64,000 bases of DNA from Bacteroidota bacterium (GTDB lineage: Bacteria > Bacteroidota > Bacteroidia > Chitinophagales > Chitinophagaceae). The stretch is from the NCBI GenBank assembly GCA_020161435.1, contig JAIUNV010000001.1:124001-188000 (forward strand). Reading direction: 5' to 3'. This document shows positions 7,958-17,311 of the stretch, in pieces (the stretch's first letter is position 1; the number at the start of each line of letters is the position of its first letter). The translations under genes were made by a program, and so were the position numbers. Below the pieces are notes generated by a model. It searched no databases. It was not told the DNA's origin and saw only the letters and a list, made by a program, of their open reading frames with translations.

Positions 7958-9550
7958 ATGAAAAAAATATCGTTGTTTGTATTTGTGCTGCTGATAACTA
8001 CCAACATTTTCGCACAACCCATTGCAAAGGCGCCAGAAGTAAAAGAAGGGGAAGGTCCGTATACCCAATTGATTTTGCGTGGTGTAACTATTATTAATGG
8101 TACCGGAGCACCTGCACAAGGGCCAATGGATATTGTGATTGAGCAAAACAGGATTGTTCGCATTGCTAGTGCCGGCTATCCGGGAGTAAAAAACGATCCC
8201 GAAAAACGAGTACAATTAAAAGCTGGTGGAAAGGAAATAAATTGTGAAGGCATGTATGACATGCCTGGCTTTATTGATATGCATGGTCATATAGGTGGAA
8301 GCGGCCAGGGAACACCAGCAGAGTATGTATTCAAGTTGTGGATGGCTCACGGTATCACAACTATTCGTGAACCCTCATGTGGCAATGGTTTGGAGTGGGT
8401 ACTCGATCAAAAGAGAAAAAGTGCAGACAATAAAATTACTGCACCACGTATTTATGCATATACTGCTTTCGGTCAGGGTAGTGCAACACCCATCATCAAT
8501 GGAGAGCAGGCAAGGGCTTGGGTAAATGAGAATGCAAAAAAAGGAGCGGATGGCATTAAGTTTTTTGGTGCCCGACCAGAAGTGATGGATGCGGCACTAA
8601 GAGAAAACAAACGCTTAGGTCTTCGTTCATGTATGCACCATGCACAAATGGATGTGGCTCGATGGAATGTGCTCAACAGCGCAGAAGCCGGTCTTACCAG
8701 TATGGAGCACTGGTATGGTTTGCCAGAAGCTTTGTTTACCGACAAAACTATTCAGCAATATCCACTCGATTACAATTACAGTAATGAGGAACACCGCTTT
8801 GAAGAAGCAGGAAAACTGTGGTTGCAGGCGGCTGCACCATATAGCGACCATTGGAATAAAGTAATGAATCGTTTGTTGGCATTGGATTTTACATTGGACC
8901 CAACTTTTAATATATATGATGCCACAAGAGACTTACAAAGAGCCCGACGGGCCGAGTGGCATGACTATTATACCCTGCCATCACTCTGGAAATTCTTCGA
9001 ACCGAGCAGAATTAGCCATGGTTCTTTTTGGTTCAATTGGGGAACAGAACAGGAAGTGGCATGGAAGAAAAATTATCATTTGTGGATGACATTTGTAAAT
9101 GAATACAAAAACAGAGGTGGCCGAGTAACTACAGGATCAGACAACGGATTCATTTACCAGACCTATGGCTTTGGATACATCCGTGAGCTGGAACTCTTGC
9201 GGGAAGCGGGTTTTCATCCATTAGAAGTTATTCGTTCTGCTACTTTATTTGGTGCACAAGCTTTGGGTGCCGAAAAAGATTTAGGAACACTGGAAGAAGG
9301 AAAGCTGGCAGATATTGTTTTGGTAGATGCCAATCCGCTGAAAAATTTACAAGTGTTGTACGGCACCGGAGCTATCGAATTAACGGCGGATAATCAAATT
9401 GTTCGAAAGGGTGGAGTAAAGTACACCATCAAAGATGGGATTGTATATGATGCTAAAAAGTTGCTGGACGATGCTAAAAGAATTGTAGATGAATCGAAGA
9501 AAAAAGCAGGTTTTAAAATCATACAACCTGGCGATACACACCAACATTGA
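7958..9550 (+). CDS. Exported amidohydrolase family protein
   Basis: A 530-residue secreted or periplasmic metal-dependent hydrolase. A signal peptide (MKKISLFVFVLLITTNIFAQ) precedes an imidazolonepropionase-like amidohydrolase domain. The metal site starts with HGH in MPGFIDMHGHIGG, continues with histidines in SCMHHAQMD and SMEHWYG and the catalytic Asp in TTGSDNGF; the C-terminal LGTLEEGKLADIVLVDANPL is the usual closing motif of cyclic amidohydrolases. The substrate is unknown; peptides, lactams and hydantoin-like compounds are substrates in the superfamily. It follows the exported RidA protein and ends at a strong terminator. Confidence 0.88.
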   Translation: MKKISLFVFVLLITTNIFAQPIAKAPEVKEGEGPYTQLILRGVTIINGTGAPAQGPMDIVIEQNRIVRIASAGYPGVKNDPEKRVQLKAGGKEINCEGMYDMPGFIDMHGHIGGSGQGTPAEYVFKLWMAHGITTIREPSCGNGLEWVLDQKRKSADNKITAPRIYAYTAFGQGSATPIINGEQARAWVNENAKKGADGIKFFGARPEVMDAALRENKRLGLRSCMHHAQMDVARWNVLNSAEAGLTSMEHWYGLPEALFTDKTIQQYPLDYNYSNEEHRFEEAGKLWLQAAAPYSDHWNKVMNRLLALDFTLDPTFNIYDATRDLQRARRAEWHDYYTLPSLWKFFEPSRISHGSFWFNWGTEQEVAWKKNYHLWMTFVNEYKNRGGRVTTGSDNGFIYQTYGFGYIRELELLREAGFHPLEVIRSATLFGAQALGAEKDLGTLEEGKLADIVLVDANPLKNLQVLYGTGAIELTADNQIVRKGGVKYTIKDGIVYDAKKLLDDAKRIVDESKKKAGFKIIQPGDTHQH

Positions 9551-9554
9551 AACA

Positions 9555-9588
9555 ATCAAAAAAGCTCAGACACCTGAGCTTTTTTGAT
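9555..9588. terminator. Bidirectional terminator
   Basis: A perfect 15-bp stem with a 4-base loop: six A residues and GCTCAG on one side, CTGAGC and six T residues on the other. It can end the amidohydrolase transcript on the plus strand and the T9SS protein transcript on the minus strand. Confidence 0.93.
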
Positions 9589-9619
9589 GCTAAAACAAAC
9601 CCTATTGAAAATGTCTTGG

Positions 9620-12600
9620 TTATAACTTATTCAATTTTATAGACTGCTTAAATCCGCTAACGTTATCTTCTACATGTACAAAATATAAGCCTGCACTCAT
9701 GTTTGCCGGTAGGCGAAGTTGCTGTGTAGGCCCTTGTTGAATGGTTATGGATTGTGTATGTATAATAGTGCCGGTAGCATTTGAAATACTCAACTTCATT
9801 TTTTGATTTGGCTTTACGCCCGACCAATTTAATTGCACTACATCTCTGGCCGGATTGGGTTGAATATTTACAGACAGAACCGATTTTTTCCAACCTACCA
9901 TTTCAATAGATGAGTAAGTTATTTCATTGTTCATGTGTACCATTTTTAGCCGGTACCAAAGCTGATCGGCATTTGTATTGGGCAGGTCTGTTAATTGATA
10001 CTGGTACTGGCGTACATAGCTTTTAGGATCAACTGTAGAAACCGGTGTGAAATCAACGCCATTGGTGCTTCGCTCAATAACGAAATGCTGCAACCTGTCT
10101 ATATCGGCAGAAGCCCAATTGAGTAGTACTTGTTGGCCAAAAGATGCTGCTTTAAAACGCAGTAGTTTAATAGGAAGTACGCAAGTGCCAATTCGGATAA
10201 CAGAACTATTATATGCTGTTACCTGGCAAGGCGCTGCATCTGCTAACGAAATGTTGGATGGCTGCGTTGCAATTACCACCCTGAAATAAACTTCCCTGTT
10301 GGCATCGTTGAACTGGTCGCTGATAATGGAATCAATCCGGCCATTGGCAAGATTGAACGGATCATTCGGTGTTGACAACTCCCGCACAGCACCAATGGCA
10401 TTCCAAGGGCCGTTGGAGTTATACGACCATTGAAATTGGTATGCATCATACTGGGTAAAGCTTCCGGTTGATTCTATCCAGTTGCCCAAAACCTGAAAAC
10501 GCTGCCCGACACAAAACGCTGTTGGTTCCGGATCAATAACCGGATCAGCATCTACGTTTACACTGGCACTCGGGCCACGGGTAATAATGCTGATATCATC
10601 AATAGCCCAGTCGTTACCATCGCCACCCGGCGCATTGTTGCGAATACTAAAGTTGAAATTACCACTGCTGGCACCCGTTGCAAATACAAATTGTTTTTGC
10701 ACCCAGCCAAGGCTGGTATCAATAGGGCCGGTGGTGTAGTATGCCTGATTGTTAACATCAAACGTAAGGCTGGGTTTTACACCTTGGCGACGGGGGTCAG
10801 TTGCAGTGTTTGGTACACCGGTATTGTTGTTGCGAATATTATTTGAAGTCAAATTTGAATTTACTCCACAGCTGGGACACACATTTTTTAACCACGCTTT
10901 GAAATTGTAAAATGTACCTGGGCACAAACCAGAAATGGTTTGCTCAACAACCCTAGTAGGTACGTAATCCGAATTTACAAGAAGCATATATCCACCTAAG
11001 CTATCTTGATGAGCAGCGATATTTCCGAATTCATCACTGGTACCTGTATGGTCACCAGCAATATACCAATGGCCCCAAACCCTATCAGCATGATCGATTG
11101 AAATACCATTATTGATTTGTAACTGGTTGCCTGAGCTATTTTTTGAAATGGAATAATAACCATCTCCAGGAGCGGTTGTAGCAATTGTGGTTTTAGTAAG
11201 GGCAGAACTACCAAGAGTACCCGGTCCATCTATATTTGTGCCACTGCCAAATGTACCATTGTCAAAAGCTGTAAACAGGTTGGCTCCGCGACTAGTATAT
11301 GAAGCAGGCAACGCAGGGTCACTCACTACTATTTGTGTAAATAAGTCTGGATTATTGGTTTCATTAACATTGAATTGTAAAAGAAAAGATTCAGTAGCAT
11401 TTTCCGAATAGCTGTAAAATGTAGTTGAACTGATATCTAAAACAGTACCTACACTTATACCAGCAGGTATTTGTACTGTAAGTGAAGCAATAACTATGGA
11501 ACGAGAGTTATAATAATTTGGGATTGTCGTATTCGCTCCTTGTCCAATAATACGTCCACCCCATTTGTCATTTGTTCCGGCCTCAAGCGAGGCTAATGAG
11601 GGAGCCGTAGGTAAATCTCCTAAAATAATATCTGCAAAACCGCTTGTTGAATTGTATATGCCCCTGTCATCTCCACCACCATCAGTCAAACCGGTAGTAT
11701 TACCAGTTGCACCTGTGTAGGTTGTACCACATGGTGAAGCAGGAGCGCCATTGGGATCGGCAAAGTTGAAACCCTTGTTGTCAGTAATTTTCATGGAATT
11801 GGACACATAGGTAAACTGTGGGTCCACGAAAATTCTGGTCTTCACGTTGTAAATAGGGGTAGAACTGGCGTAGTCAACAGTGACTTTAATTTCTACCTGA
11901 TCACCCGGTTGAAAAGTGCCACCGTTTGGGCGTGTAAGGTTCGATACACTTTGAGAAATGCGGGGAATTAAAGATACAGCTGGTGCAGCAGCAGTTGCAT
12001 TAACCGCCGTAGAGTTGGCAGAATAGTTTAGTGCTAAATCATAATGTACCAGAACGTACCGGTAGTTTTGGCCAGCTACCACTGAATTATCAATATATTC
12101 TTGTTGGCCAGCAGGTAAGTTGGCAATGATGTTCCAGCTTCCGATAGCTCGTTCTCCATCATTCACCGTTTTTAAAATATCTGCATAGGTTCCCTGATCT
12201 AAAAGGGCTGTGGGTGTACCAGCGCTTCCATTTAATCTCATCACCAACGTTCCTTGCACACCCGTACTTGGGGTACCCGGGTCCGATCCTTGTGTCCACC
12301 TGAGTGAAATGGCTGTAGAGGAAGTATTAGTGATACTGACACAAGATGGTGCATTCGGTTTAGTAAGGTCTATGTTATTGCTGCTGTGAACATACATATA
12401 CACGTCATCATGGTGTATTGAAACTGATGTACTTCCGGTTATGTATGAACGAACAAATGGATTGGCATCAAGTGGCAAAAGGGTACTGTTTTGCCGGGAT
12501 TGAGTAAAACGTTGCCAAGTGTTTGAATTAGTAGTAATGACGTTTCCTGTTGCAATATCTCCAATACCCGCAAAAGTAATTCCCCCTCTCATTTGTCCAT

Positions 12601-12970
12601 TTGTAGTAGACCCAGATCTTCTGCCCCAAGCAATCATGTGCACATATTGTCCGGGAGCAACAGAAAGAATGTACCCTGTATAACGGGCATAGTTGCCCGA
12701 AGTACTATTGGTGGTTACCAGCAAGCTGCGGGCACCTGTTCTAAACAAAGCATTAGAATTGCTCTGGCCTGAGGCGCCAGTAAAAGTGATAAAGCCCAAG
12801 TTGGCATCTTCCTGCCCCCGGTTAAAATTATCTTCAGTAATGAATTGTGCAAATGACACAACTTGACCTATAAGGCCAATAGCCAATAGCAGCCAATACC
12901 GGCTGTACTTTTTTCCAGGCTTGAGTAGGCCAATACCTATACAGGCATTTAACCAAGTTTGGGTAAACAT
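9620..12970 (-). CDS. Large secreted protein with T9SS type A sorting domain
   Basis: A 1116-residue cell-surface or secreted protein. The N-terminus has an export signal (YWLLLAIGLIGQVVSFAQ) after a longer than usual leader. Then come an adhesion-like beta domain (SGNYARYTGYILSVAPGQYV), a fibronectin III-like module (AISLRWTQGSDPGTPSTG), a stretch resembling conserved-repeat surface proteins (VSNLTRPNGGTFQPGDQVEI), a jelly-roll module with DGNDWAIDDISI, and a final sorting domain of about 80 residues beginning NIQPNPARDVVQLNWSG and ending SGFKQSIKLNKL. Such cargo crosses the outer membrane by the type IX secretion system. No catalytic motif was seen, so a structural or binding role is likely. 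It is convergent with the amidohydrolase gene. Confidence 0.9.
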   Translation of the reverse strand: MFTQTWLNACIGIGLLKPGKKYSRYWLLLAIGLIGQVVSFAQFITEDNFNRGQEDANLGFITFTGASGQSNSNALFRTGARSLLVTTNSTSGNYARYTGYILSVAPGQYVHMIAWGRRSGSTTNGQMRGGITFAGIGDIATGNVITTNSNTWQRFTQSRQNSTLLPLDANPFVRSYITGSTSVSIHHDDVYMYVHSSNNIDLTKPNAPSCVSITNTSSTAISLRWTQGSDPGTPSTGVQGTLVMRLNGSAGTPTALLDQGTYADILKTVNDGERAIGSWNIIANLPAGQQEYIDNSVVAGQNYRYVLVHYDLALNYSANSTAVNATAAAPAVSLIPRISQSVSNLTRPNGGTFQPGDQVEIKVTVDYASSTPIYNVKTRIFVDPQFTYVSNSMKITDNKGFNFADPNGAPASPCGTTYTGATGNTTGLTDGGGDDRGIYNSTSGFADIILGDLPTAPSLASLEAGTNDKWGGRIIGQGANTTIPNYYNSRSIVIASLTVQIPAGISVGTVLDISSTTFYSYSENATESFLLQFNVNETNNPDLFTQIVVSDPALPASYTSRGANLFTAFDNGTFGSGTNIDGPGTLGSSALTKTTIATTAPGDGYYSISKNSSGNQLQINNGISIDHADRVWGHWYIAGDHTGTSDEFGNIAAHQDSLGGYMLLVNSDYVPTRVVEQTISGLCPGTFYNFKAWLKNVCPSCGVNSNLTSNNIRNNNTGVPNTATDPRRQGVKPSLTFDVNNQAYYTTGPIDTSLGWVQKQFVFATGASSGNFNFSIRNNAPGGDGNDWAIDDISIITRGPSASVNVDADPVIDPEPTAFCVGQRFQVLGNWIESTGSFTQYDAYQFQWSYNSNGPWNAIGAVRELSTPNDPFNLANGRIDSIISDQFNDANREVYFRVVIATQPSNISLADAAPCQVTAYNSSVIRIGTCVLPIKLLRFKAASFGQQVLLNWASADIDRLQHFVIERSTNGVDFTPVSTVDPKSYVRQYQYQLTDLPNTNADQLWYRLKMVHMNNEITYSSIEMVGWKKSVLSVNIQPNPARDVVQLNWSGVKPNQKMKLSISNATGTIIHTQSITIQQGPTQQLRLPANMSAGLYFVHVEDNVSGFKQSIKLNKL

Positions 12971-13060
12971 AAGCTTTCCTTTCTTTTGGGTATCTTGTTA
13001 AGGGCCAAGGTTTCGAAAGGGTTACCAGGGGGGCTGTGGGTTATTCAGCCGCAGGTACGC

Positions 13061-14311
13061 TTATTGTATCCAGAATTTTTCAGTATCAATCAATTGTCCT
13101 TGTTCATTTACAATTTGCAACACGTACAAACCTTTTGCCAGCTTGCTGGTGTTGATGCTGGTTTGCAGCGCATTGGCAGCTAAGTTTTGTTGCAGCATTA
13201 CTCTGCCCGTAGCATCTATAGTTCTTATCTGGGTATTTCCCGTGGTGCTTTTACTAAAACCCAACTGTAATACGCCGCTGCCTGCTGTATTTACCATGCG
13301 GGCAATAATGCCGCTGCTCAAAGCTGAATTGCGCAGCGCTATTTGCTTGCTGTAGCTCGTTTTGCCGTCTGTGTCTACCTGCATCAGCCGGTAGTGGCTT
13401 TGCAGAGTAGCAGCATTGGGTTGGTAAGTAAATGTGTACTGAATGGGTTGTGTGCTGTTGCCAGATACGGCTCTGGAGGTTACAAATCCAACCGATTCAA
13501 ACTGCTGCCCGTTGGCTGCATATTGTACGTAAAAGCCTTTGTTATTGAGTTCAGACAGTGTTTGCCAGTTCAGTTCGTGACCTTTACTGCCTAGTGTACC
13601 ACTAAACTGACCCATAGTTACCGGCTGTACCAGCTGGCAGGTGGTGTTGGTACTTACAAATGGGTTCATGTACAGGCTCAAATTGAGGCCCGATTCGGAA
13701 GGCACCGTATTCCAACTATTGTCCGACCATTTTTCCCAGGCATAGTTGGGTGTACGGCCAGAAAGGGAGGAGTAAATGGCCAAAGTATCACTAGGCCAGC
13801 TCAACGATGAAAAATCGACCGAAAGAAAAAACTTTTTAGAAGCGGGTAAGCTAATGGCGGCAGGAAAATAAATGTCGGTTTTATCATTCAGCTGCACATC
13901 TATCCGAATGTTTTCGAGGGTTGTGCTGGTAGAACCGAGCAATGCACCGGGGGTATTACTGGTACCATCGTACACCTTAATGTTGATGGTTTTATTAAGT
14001 CCTGCCTGGTTGATGCTGTTGGCTTTGGCAAAATGTATGTAACAGCGGGTAATGTAGGTGTTAGCCGTTGCAGACAAGTCGAAAAAATGGGCTTTTTCTT
14101 TATCGCCAAAGCTGTTGGTACCAGTACGATAGCCGGTGTTGCCTGCATCTACAATGATGTAATTAGCCCGGCTCCAGGCTGCAGGTATGGGAAAGTTAAT
14201 GGTATCGCAGCCAGCGGCAGTGGAAACAATAGCAGTGTTGGGCTGACTGTATGCGAAACCGCACCACAGCAGCATTATCAAAAGGATAATTGCCGGAGAT
14301 TTTTTCTTCAT
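13061..14311 (-). CDS. Secreted protein with T9SS type A sorting domain
   Basis: A 416-residue exported protein starting with a signal peptide (MKKKSPAIILLIMLLWCGFA, then YSQ). The first half is a beta-rich domain with three cysteines at most; it includes TVDFSSLSWPSDTLAIYSS-like strands and a region before QLVQPVTMGQFSG. The second half carries LNWQTLSELNNKGFYVQYAA, a module commonly found just before T9SS sorting domains, and then a C-terminal sorting domain ending KGLYVLQIVNEQGQLIDTEK. The ATG at 14311 is chosen over an upstream TTG because it gives a clean signal peptide. Function is not recognisable; it lies 90 bases upstream of the larger T9SS protein gene on the same strand. Confidence 0.85.
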   Translation of the reverse strand: MKKKSPAIILLIMLLWCGFAYSQPNTAIVSTAAGCDTINFPIPAAWSRANYIIVDAGNTGYRTGTNSFGDKEKAHFFDLSATANTYITRCYIHFAKANSINQAGLNKTINIKVYDGTSNTPGALLGSTSTTLENIRIDVQLNDKTDIYFPAAISLPASKKFFLSVDFSSLSWPSDTLAIYSSLSGRTPNYAWEKWSDNSWNTVPSESGLNLSLYMNPFVSTNTTCQLVQPVTMGQFSGTLGSKGHELNWQTLSELNNKGFYVQYAANGQQFESVGFVTSRAVSGNSTQPIQYTFTYQPNAATLQSHYRLMQVDTDGKTSYSKQIALRNSALSSGIIARMVNTAGSGVLQLGFSKSTTGNTQIRTIDATGRVMLQQNLAANALQTSINTSKLAKGLYVLQIVNEQGQLIDTEKFWIQ

Positions 14312-14525
14312 GGGTTTGAAAAGTACCAAACGAAATTAACAACTTTTGCACAACTTGTTACAACATTAATTTTTTTGCGGTAAAAACTTTCCATTCTATA
14401 AATGCCTGCCATTTGCAAAGAATGAGCAGTCTGCGGGGTTGAAATGGCATAAATAATTGAAAAACTGTGGTTTATACATTTTCAATTGTTTATAGAAGCA
14501 TGTATTGGCGCATCTTCAATAAGCA

Positions 14526-14562
14526 TAAAAAAAGGCTGAACTGCGCCTGCAATTCAGCCTGA
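14526..14562 (-). terminator. Terminator after the acyl-CoA synthetase gene
   Basis: On the minus strand, AGGCTGAA pairs with TTCAGCCT around a GC-rich loop and is followed by a run of T residues. The rest of the 270-base gap (14312-14581) holds no feature that I can recognise. Confidence 0.75.
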
Positions 14563-14581
14563 AAATCAGCTATTGAGTTCG

Positions 14582-16387
14582 TTATTCGTAAATCCGCTCA
14601 ATAGCCTCCTTGTATTTTTCCATCACCACTTTCCTTTTAATCTTCAACGTTGGGGTGAGTTCTCCGGTATCAATGGTCCACTCTTGTGGCAACAGTTCAA
14701 ACTTTTTCACCTGTTCTACATGGTTAAAAAACAAGTTGAAGGTTTCAACCAATTGCTGGTAATGTGCCAGTACTTTAGGGTGACGGATGGCTTCTTCCGG
14801 ACTCGCAAAAGCAATGCCCTGGTGCCGCATCCACTCCCGCAGGGTGGGGAAGCCCGGTACAATCAACGCACCTACAAATTTTCGCTCGGCACCCACAATC
14901 ATTATTTGCTCAATGAAAGGCGATTCTTTCAACTTGTTTTCCAAAGGCTGGGGCGCCACGTATTTACCACCACTGGTTTTAAACAGCTCTTTCTTTCTGT
15001 CGGTAATTTTTAAAAAACGAATGCCTTTCACTTCTTCCCATACCCCAATATCACCCGTCAGTAGCCAGCCATCCTGAATGGTTTCTGCCGTGAGATCGGG
15101 GCGTTTGTAATAGCCCTGCATTACACTTGGGCCTTTTACCAATATTTCTCCGTCTTCGGCCAGCTTCACTTCCTGCCCTTCAATAATGGGCCCCACGGTG
15201 CCAAATTTGGTTTGGCCATCCATGCGTCGATTTACCGAAATCACCGGGCTGTTTTCGGTGGGGCCATAGCCTTCAAACACCGGAATACCACCCGCATTAA
15301 AAATGCGCAGCAATCGCTCCTGGCAAGCGGCACCACCGGTAATGATGAACTCAATATTGCCACCGAGCCCTTCACGCCATTTACTAAAAATGAGTTTGTT
15401 GGCCAGTTTCAGCTGCACGTTGTACAGCAAGCCTTTTGATTGCAGGTTGTCGTATTGCAAACCCAAATCAACAGCCCAGTTAAACAGCTTGCGTTTAGTG
15501 CCACTGAGTTCCTGCCCTTTGGCCATAATTTTTTCGAAAACTTTTTCCAATAACCGGGGCACTGTGGTGAAGCCGGTGGGTTGTACTTCCTTCAGGTTTT
15601 CACCAATCGTTTCAAGGCTTTCGGCATAGTAAATGCTAATGCCACTCAAGGTGTAGATGTACGTAATCATCCTTTCGAAAATGTGATTGAGTGGCAGAAA
15701 ACTCAACACCTTTTTACCGGGCTGATTATCGAACGGAAAGCTCTTGGCAGAGTTGAATACGTTGCTCAAAATATTGTGGTGCGACAGCATTACCCCTTTG
15801 GGTACACCGGTGGTGCCACTGGTGTAAATAATGGTGGCCAAATGATGCGGTTGTATCTGCTGTTTGGCTTGCTGTAATGCTTCGGCGGCTTCGGCCGTGG
15901 GTGTTTGCTGCAGCTGTGTCCAGCTGGCAGCACCAGTTACCTCGTCAAAGCAAAAAATATGTTTGAGTGATGGCACATGCGGCGATACACTGATGATTTT
16001 TTCATACAAATCTTCCGAACCGGCAAACACACATTTTACCTCTGCATCGTTGAAAATAAATTCTAACTCACGTGGATTTGTGGTGGGATAGATCGGGCAA
16101 AGAATCAAGCCTGCTTGCTGACAAGCCAAATCAACAAACACCCATTCGGGCCGGTTAGCACTCAGCATGGCTACTTTATCGGCACCGGTTGGGCTGTAAT
16201 CGCCGGCACTCAGGCCAAGGCTCAGCAGGTTGGCACTCAGCGTATCAATTATTTCCTGAACCTGTTGGGTTGAATACGTTTTCCAGTCACCATTTTCTTT
16301 TGCCGCCAGCAAGGTGTTGTCTCCAAATCGTTCCAGCCGATGGGGCAATAAATCAAACAGGCGGGTAGGCAAGCCATTCGTCGTCAT
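14582..16387 (-). CDS. Long-chain fatty acid--CoA ligase (AMP-forming)
   Basis: A 601-residue adenylate-forming enzyme that activates fatty acids to acyl-CoA. The AMP-binding P-loop is IIYTSGTTGVPKGVMLSHHN near residue 190; the second motif is FEGYGPTENSPVIS and the third LLTGDIGVWEE...DRKKELFKTSGGKYVAPQPLEN, in which the lysine-rich hinge and the C-terminal domain follow. This fits the FadD15/long-chain branch usual in Bacteroidota rather than acetyl-CoA synthetase. No membrane segment is evident. It stands as a single gene on the minus strand with its own terminator; another fatty acid oxidation gene, an acyl-CoA dehydrogenase, starts at the far end of the window. Confidence 0.92.
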   Translation of the reverse strand: MTTNGLPTRLFDLLPHRLERFGDNTLLAAKENGDWKTYSTQQVQEIIDTLSANLLSLGLSAGDYSPTGADKVAMLSANRPEWVFVDLACQQAGLILCPIYPTTNPRELEFIFNDAEVKCVFAGSEDLYEKIISVSPHVPSLKHIFCFDEVTGAASWTQLQQTPTAEAAEALQQAKQQIQPHHLATIIYTSGTTGVPKGVMLSHHNILSNVFNSAKSFPFDNQPGKKVLSFLPLNHIFERMITYIYTLSGISIYYAESLETIGENLKEVQPTGFTTVPRLLEKVFEKIMAKGQELSGTKRKLFNWAVDLGLQYDNLQSKGLLYNVQLKLANKLIFSKWREGLGGNIEFIITGGAACQERLLRIFNAGGIPVFEGYGPTENSPVISVNRRMDGQTKFGTVGPIIEGQEVKLAEDGEILVKGPSVMQGYYKRPDLTAETIQDGWLLTGDIGVWEEVKGIRFLKITDRKKELFKTSGGKYVAPQPLENKLKESPFIEQIMIVGAERKFVGALIVPGFPTLREWMRHQGIAFASPEEAIRHPKVLAHYQQLVETFNLFFNHVEQVKKFELLPQEWTIDTGELTPTLKIKRKVVMEKYKEAIERIYE

Positions 16388-16488
16388 GGGGCAATCGTTT
16401 AAGGCTGAAAATTCGGGGAATTGAACGAAAGCACCAGCAAATGCAGTTACTTTTCTGATAACCGATGGTTAATGCAAGAGCTGTAAAA

Positions 16489-16528
16489 AATAAAAAGCCC
16501 ACCGTTTCACAATCGATGGTCTTTTTAT
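16489..16528 (-). terminator. Probable terminator after the YceI gene
   Basis: Imperfect hairpin: AAAAAG-CCCACCG and CGATGGT-CTTTTT flank a short loop, with T residues on the minus strand. Two mismatches lower the confidence. Confidence 0.5.
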
Positions 16529-16545
16529 AGATGGGAAAGCGCAGC

Positions 16546-17214
16546 TTATTGGGCCTTGTTGGCTTTGATATTGAGCTTCAGGTTTACCTCTTTTTTAATG
16601 AACCAATCGGCAGGATTGTTGGGTCCTTTATAGTTCATACCCCACAGCGTACGGTCGATGTTGAAATCGGCAGTAGTGCTTACACTGGCTGCATCAATAG
16701 TAACGATGGCGGGAAAGGAAATGCTTTTAGTAGAGTCTTTCAACGTAAGATTGCCCGTGATGATGTGGGTAGCACCGGCCAGCTTGCTGGTAGCAGTGGC
16801 AGAGTCGTATGGTGCTACACTAGCAATTTCAAACTTGGCAACGGGAAAAGTAGCGGCATCAAAAAAGTCGGGGCTTTTGAGATGGCCTTCCAGTTTGCCC
16901 TTGTCTTCGCCTTGCAGGTCGAGTACATTGAGCGAACCGATATTGATGGTAAATGAACCGCTGGCAATGTTGTTGCTGCTGTCGATAGTAAGGCTACCAC
17001 CGCTGAGCATAAAAGTACCGTTGTGCTGGCCGTTTTGCTTGGTACCAATCCAGCCAATAGAGCTGCTTACGGTATCTACAGTAAAGTTGCTACCGGTACC
17101 GGTGGCTGCAGCTGTGGCTTCGCCGGTGTTGGCGCTATCGGCTTCGGGAGCACTTTGGCAGGCGGTCATCAGCAGACCTGCGGCCAGTAAAGCAGTCAAT
17201 GCTTGATTCTTCAT
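16546..17214 (-). CDS. YceI family lipoprotein
   Basis: A 222-residue exported lipoprotein. The signal peptide ends in a lipobox (LLMTAC, Cys about residue 19), followed by an Ala/Thr/Gly-rich linker and a YceI lipocalin-like domain. The domain shows FTVDTVSSSIGWIGTKQNGQ at its start, GSFTINIGSLNVLDLQGEDK, and the HLKSPDFFDAATFPVAKFEI motif typical of the family. YceI proteins bind isoprenoid-type lipids in a beta-barrel; the actual ligand here is unknown. Lacking Asp after the Cys, it could be sorted to the outer membrane. It is a single gene between the acyl-CoA ligase and a TPR protein, all on the minus strand but separated by terminators. Confidence 0.88.
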   Translation of the reverse strand: MKNQALTALLAAGLLMTACQSAPEADSANTGEATAAATGTGSNFTVDTVSSSIGWIGTKQNGQHNGTFMLSGGSLTIDSSNNIASGSFTINIGSLNVLDLQGEDKGKLEGHLKSPDFFDAATFPVAKFEIASVAPYDSATATSKLAGATHIITGNLTLKDSTKSISFPAIVTIDAASVSTTADFNIDRTLWGMNYKGPNNPADWFIKKEVNLKLNIKANKAQ

Positions 17215-17246
17215 AAACGTTTAATGGTTTTAGATGATGGTAATAA

Positions 17247-17275
17247 AAAAGCAAGACAAAAAAAGCCTTGCTTTT
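17247..17275 (-). terminator. Terminator after the TPR protein gene
   Basis: AAAAGCAAG and CTTGCTTTT form a perfect 9-bp stem around an 11-base loop, with a T run on the minus strand. Confidence 0.8.
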
Positions 17276-17311
17276 GTTCACCAAAAAAGGTGCCCCAATT
17301 GGGTGAATGAC

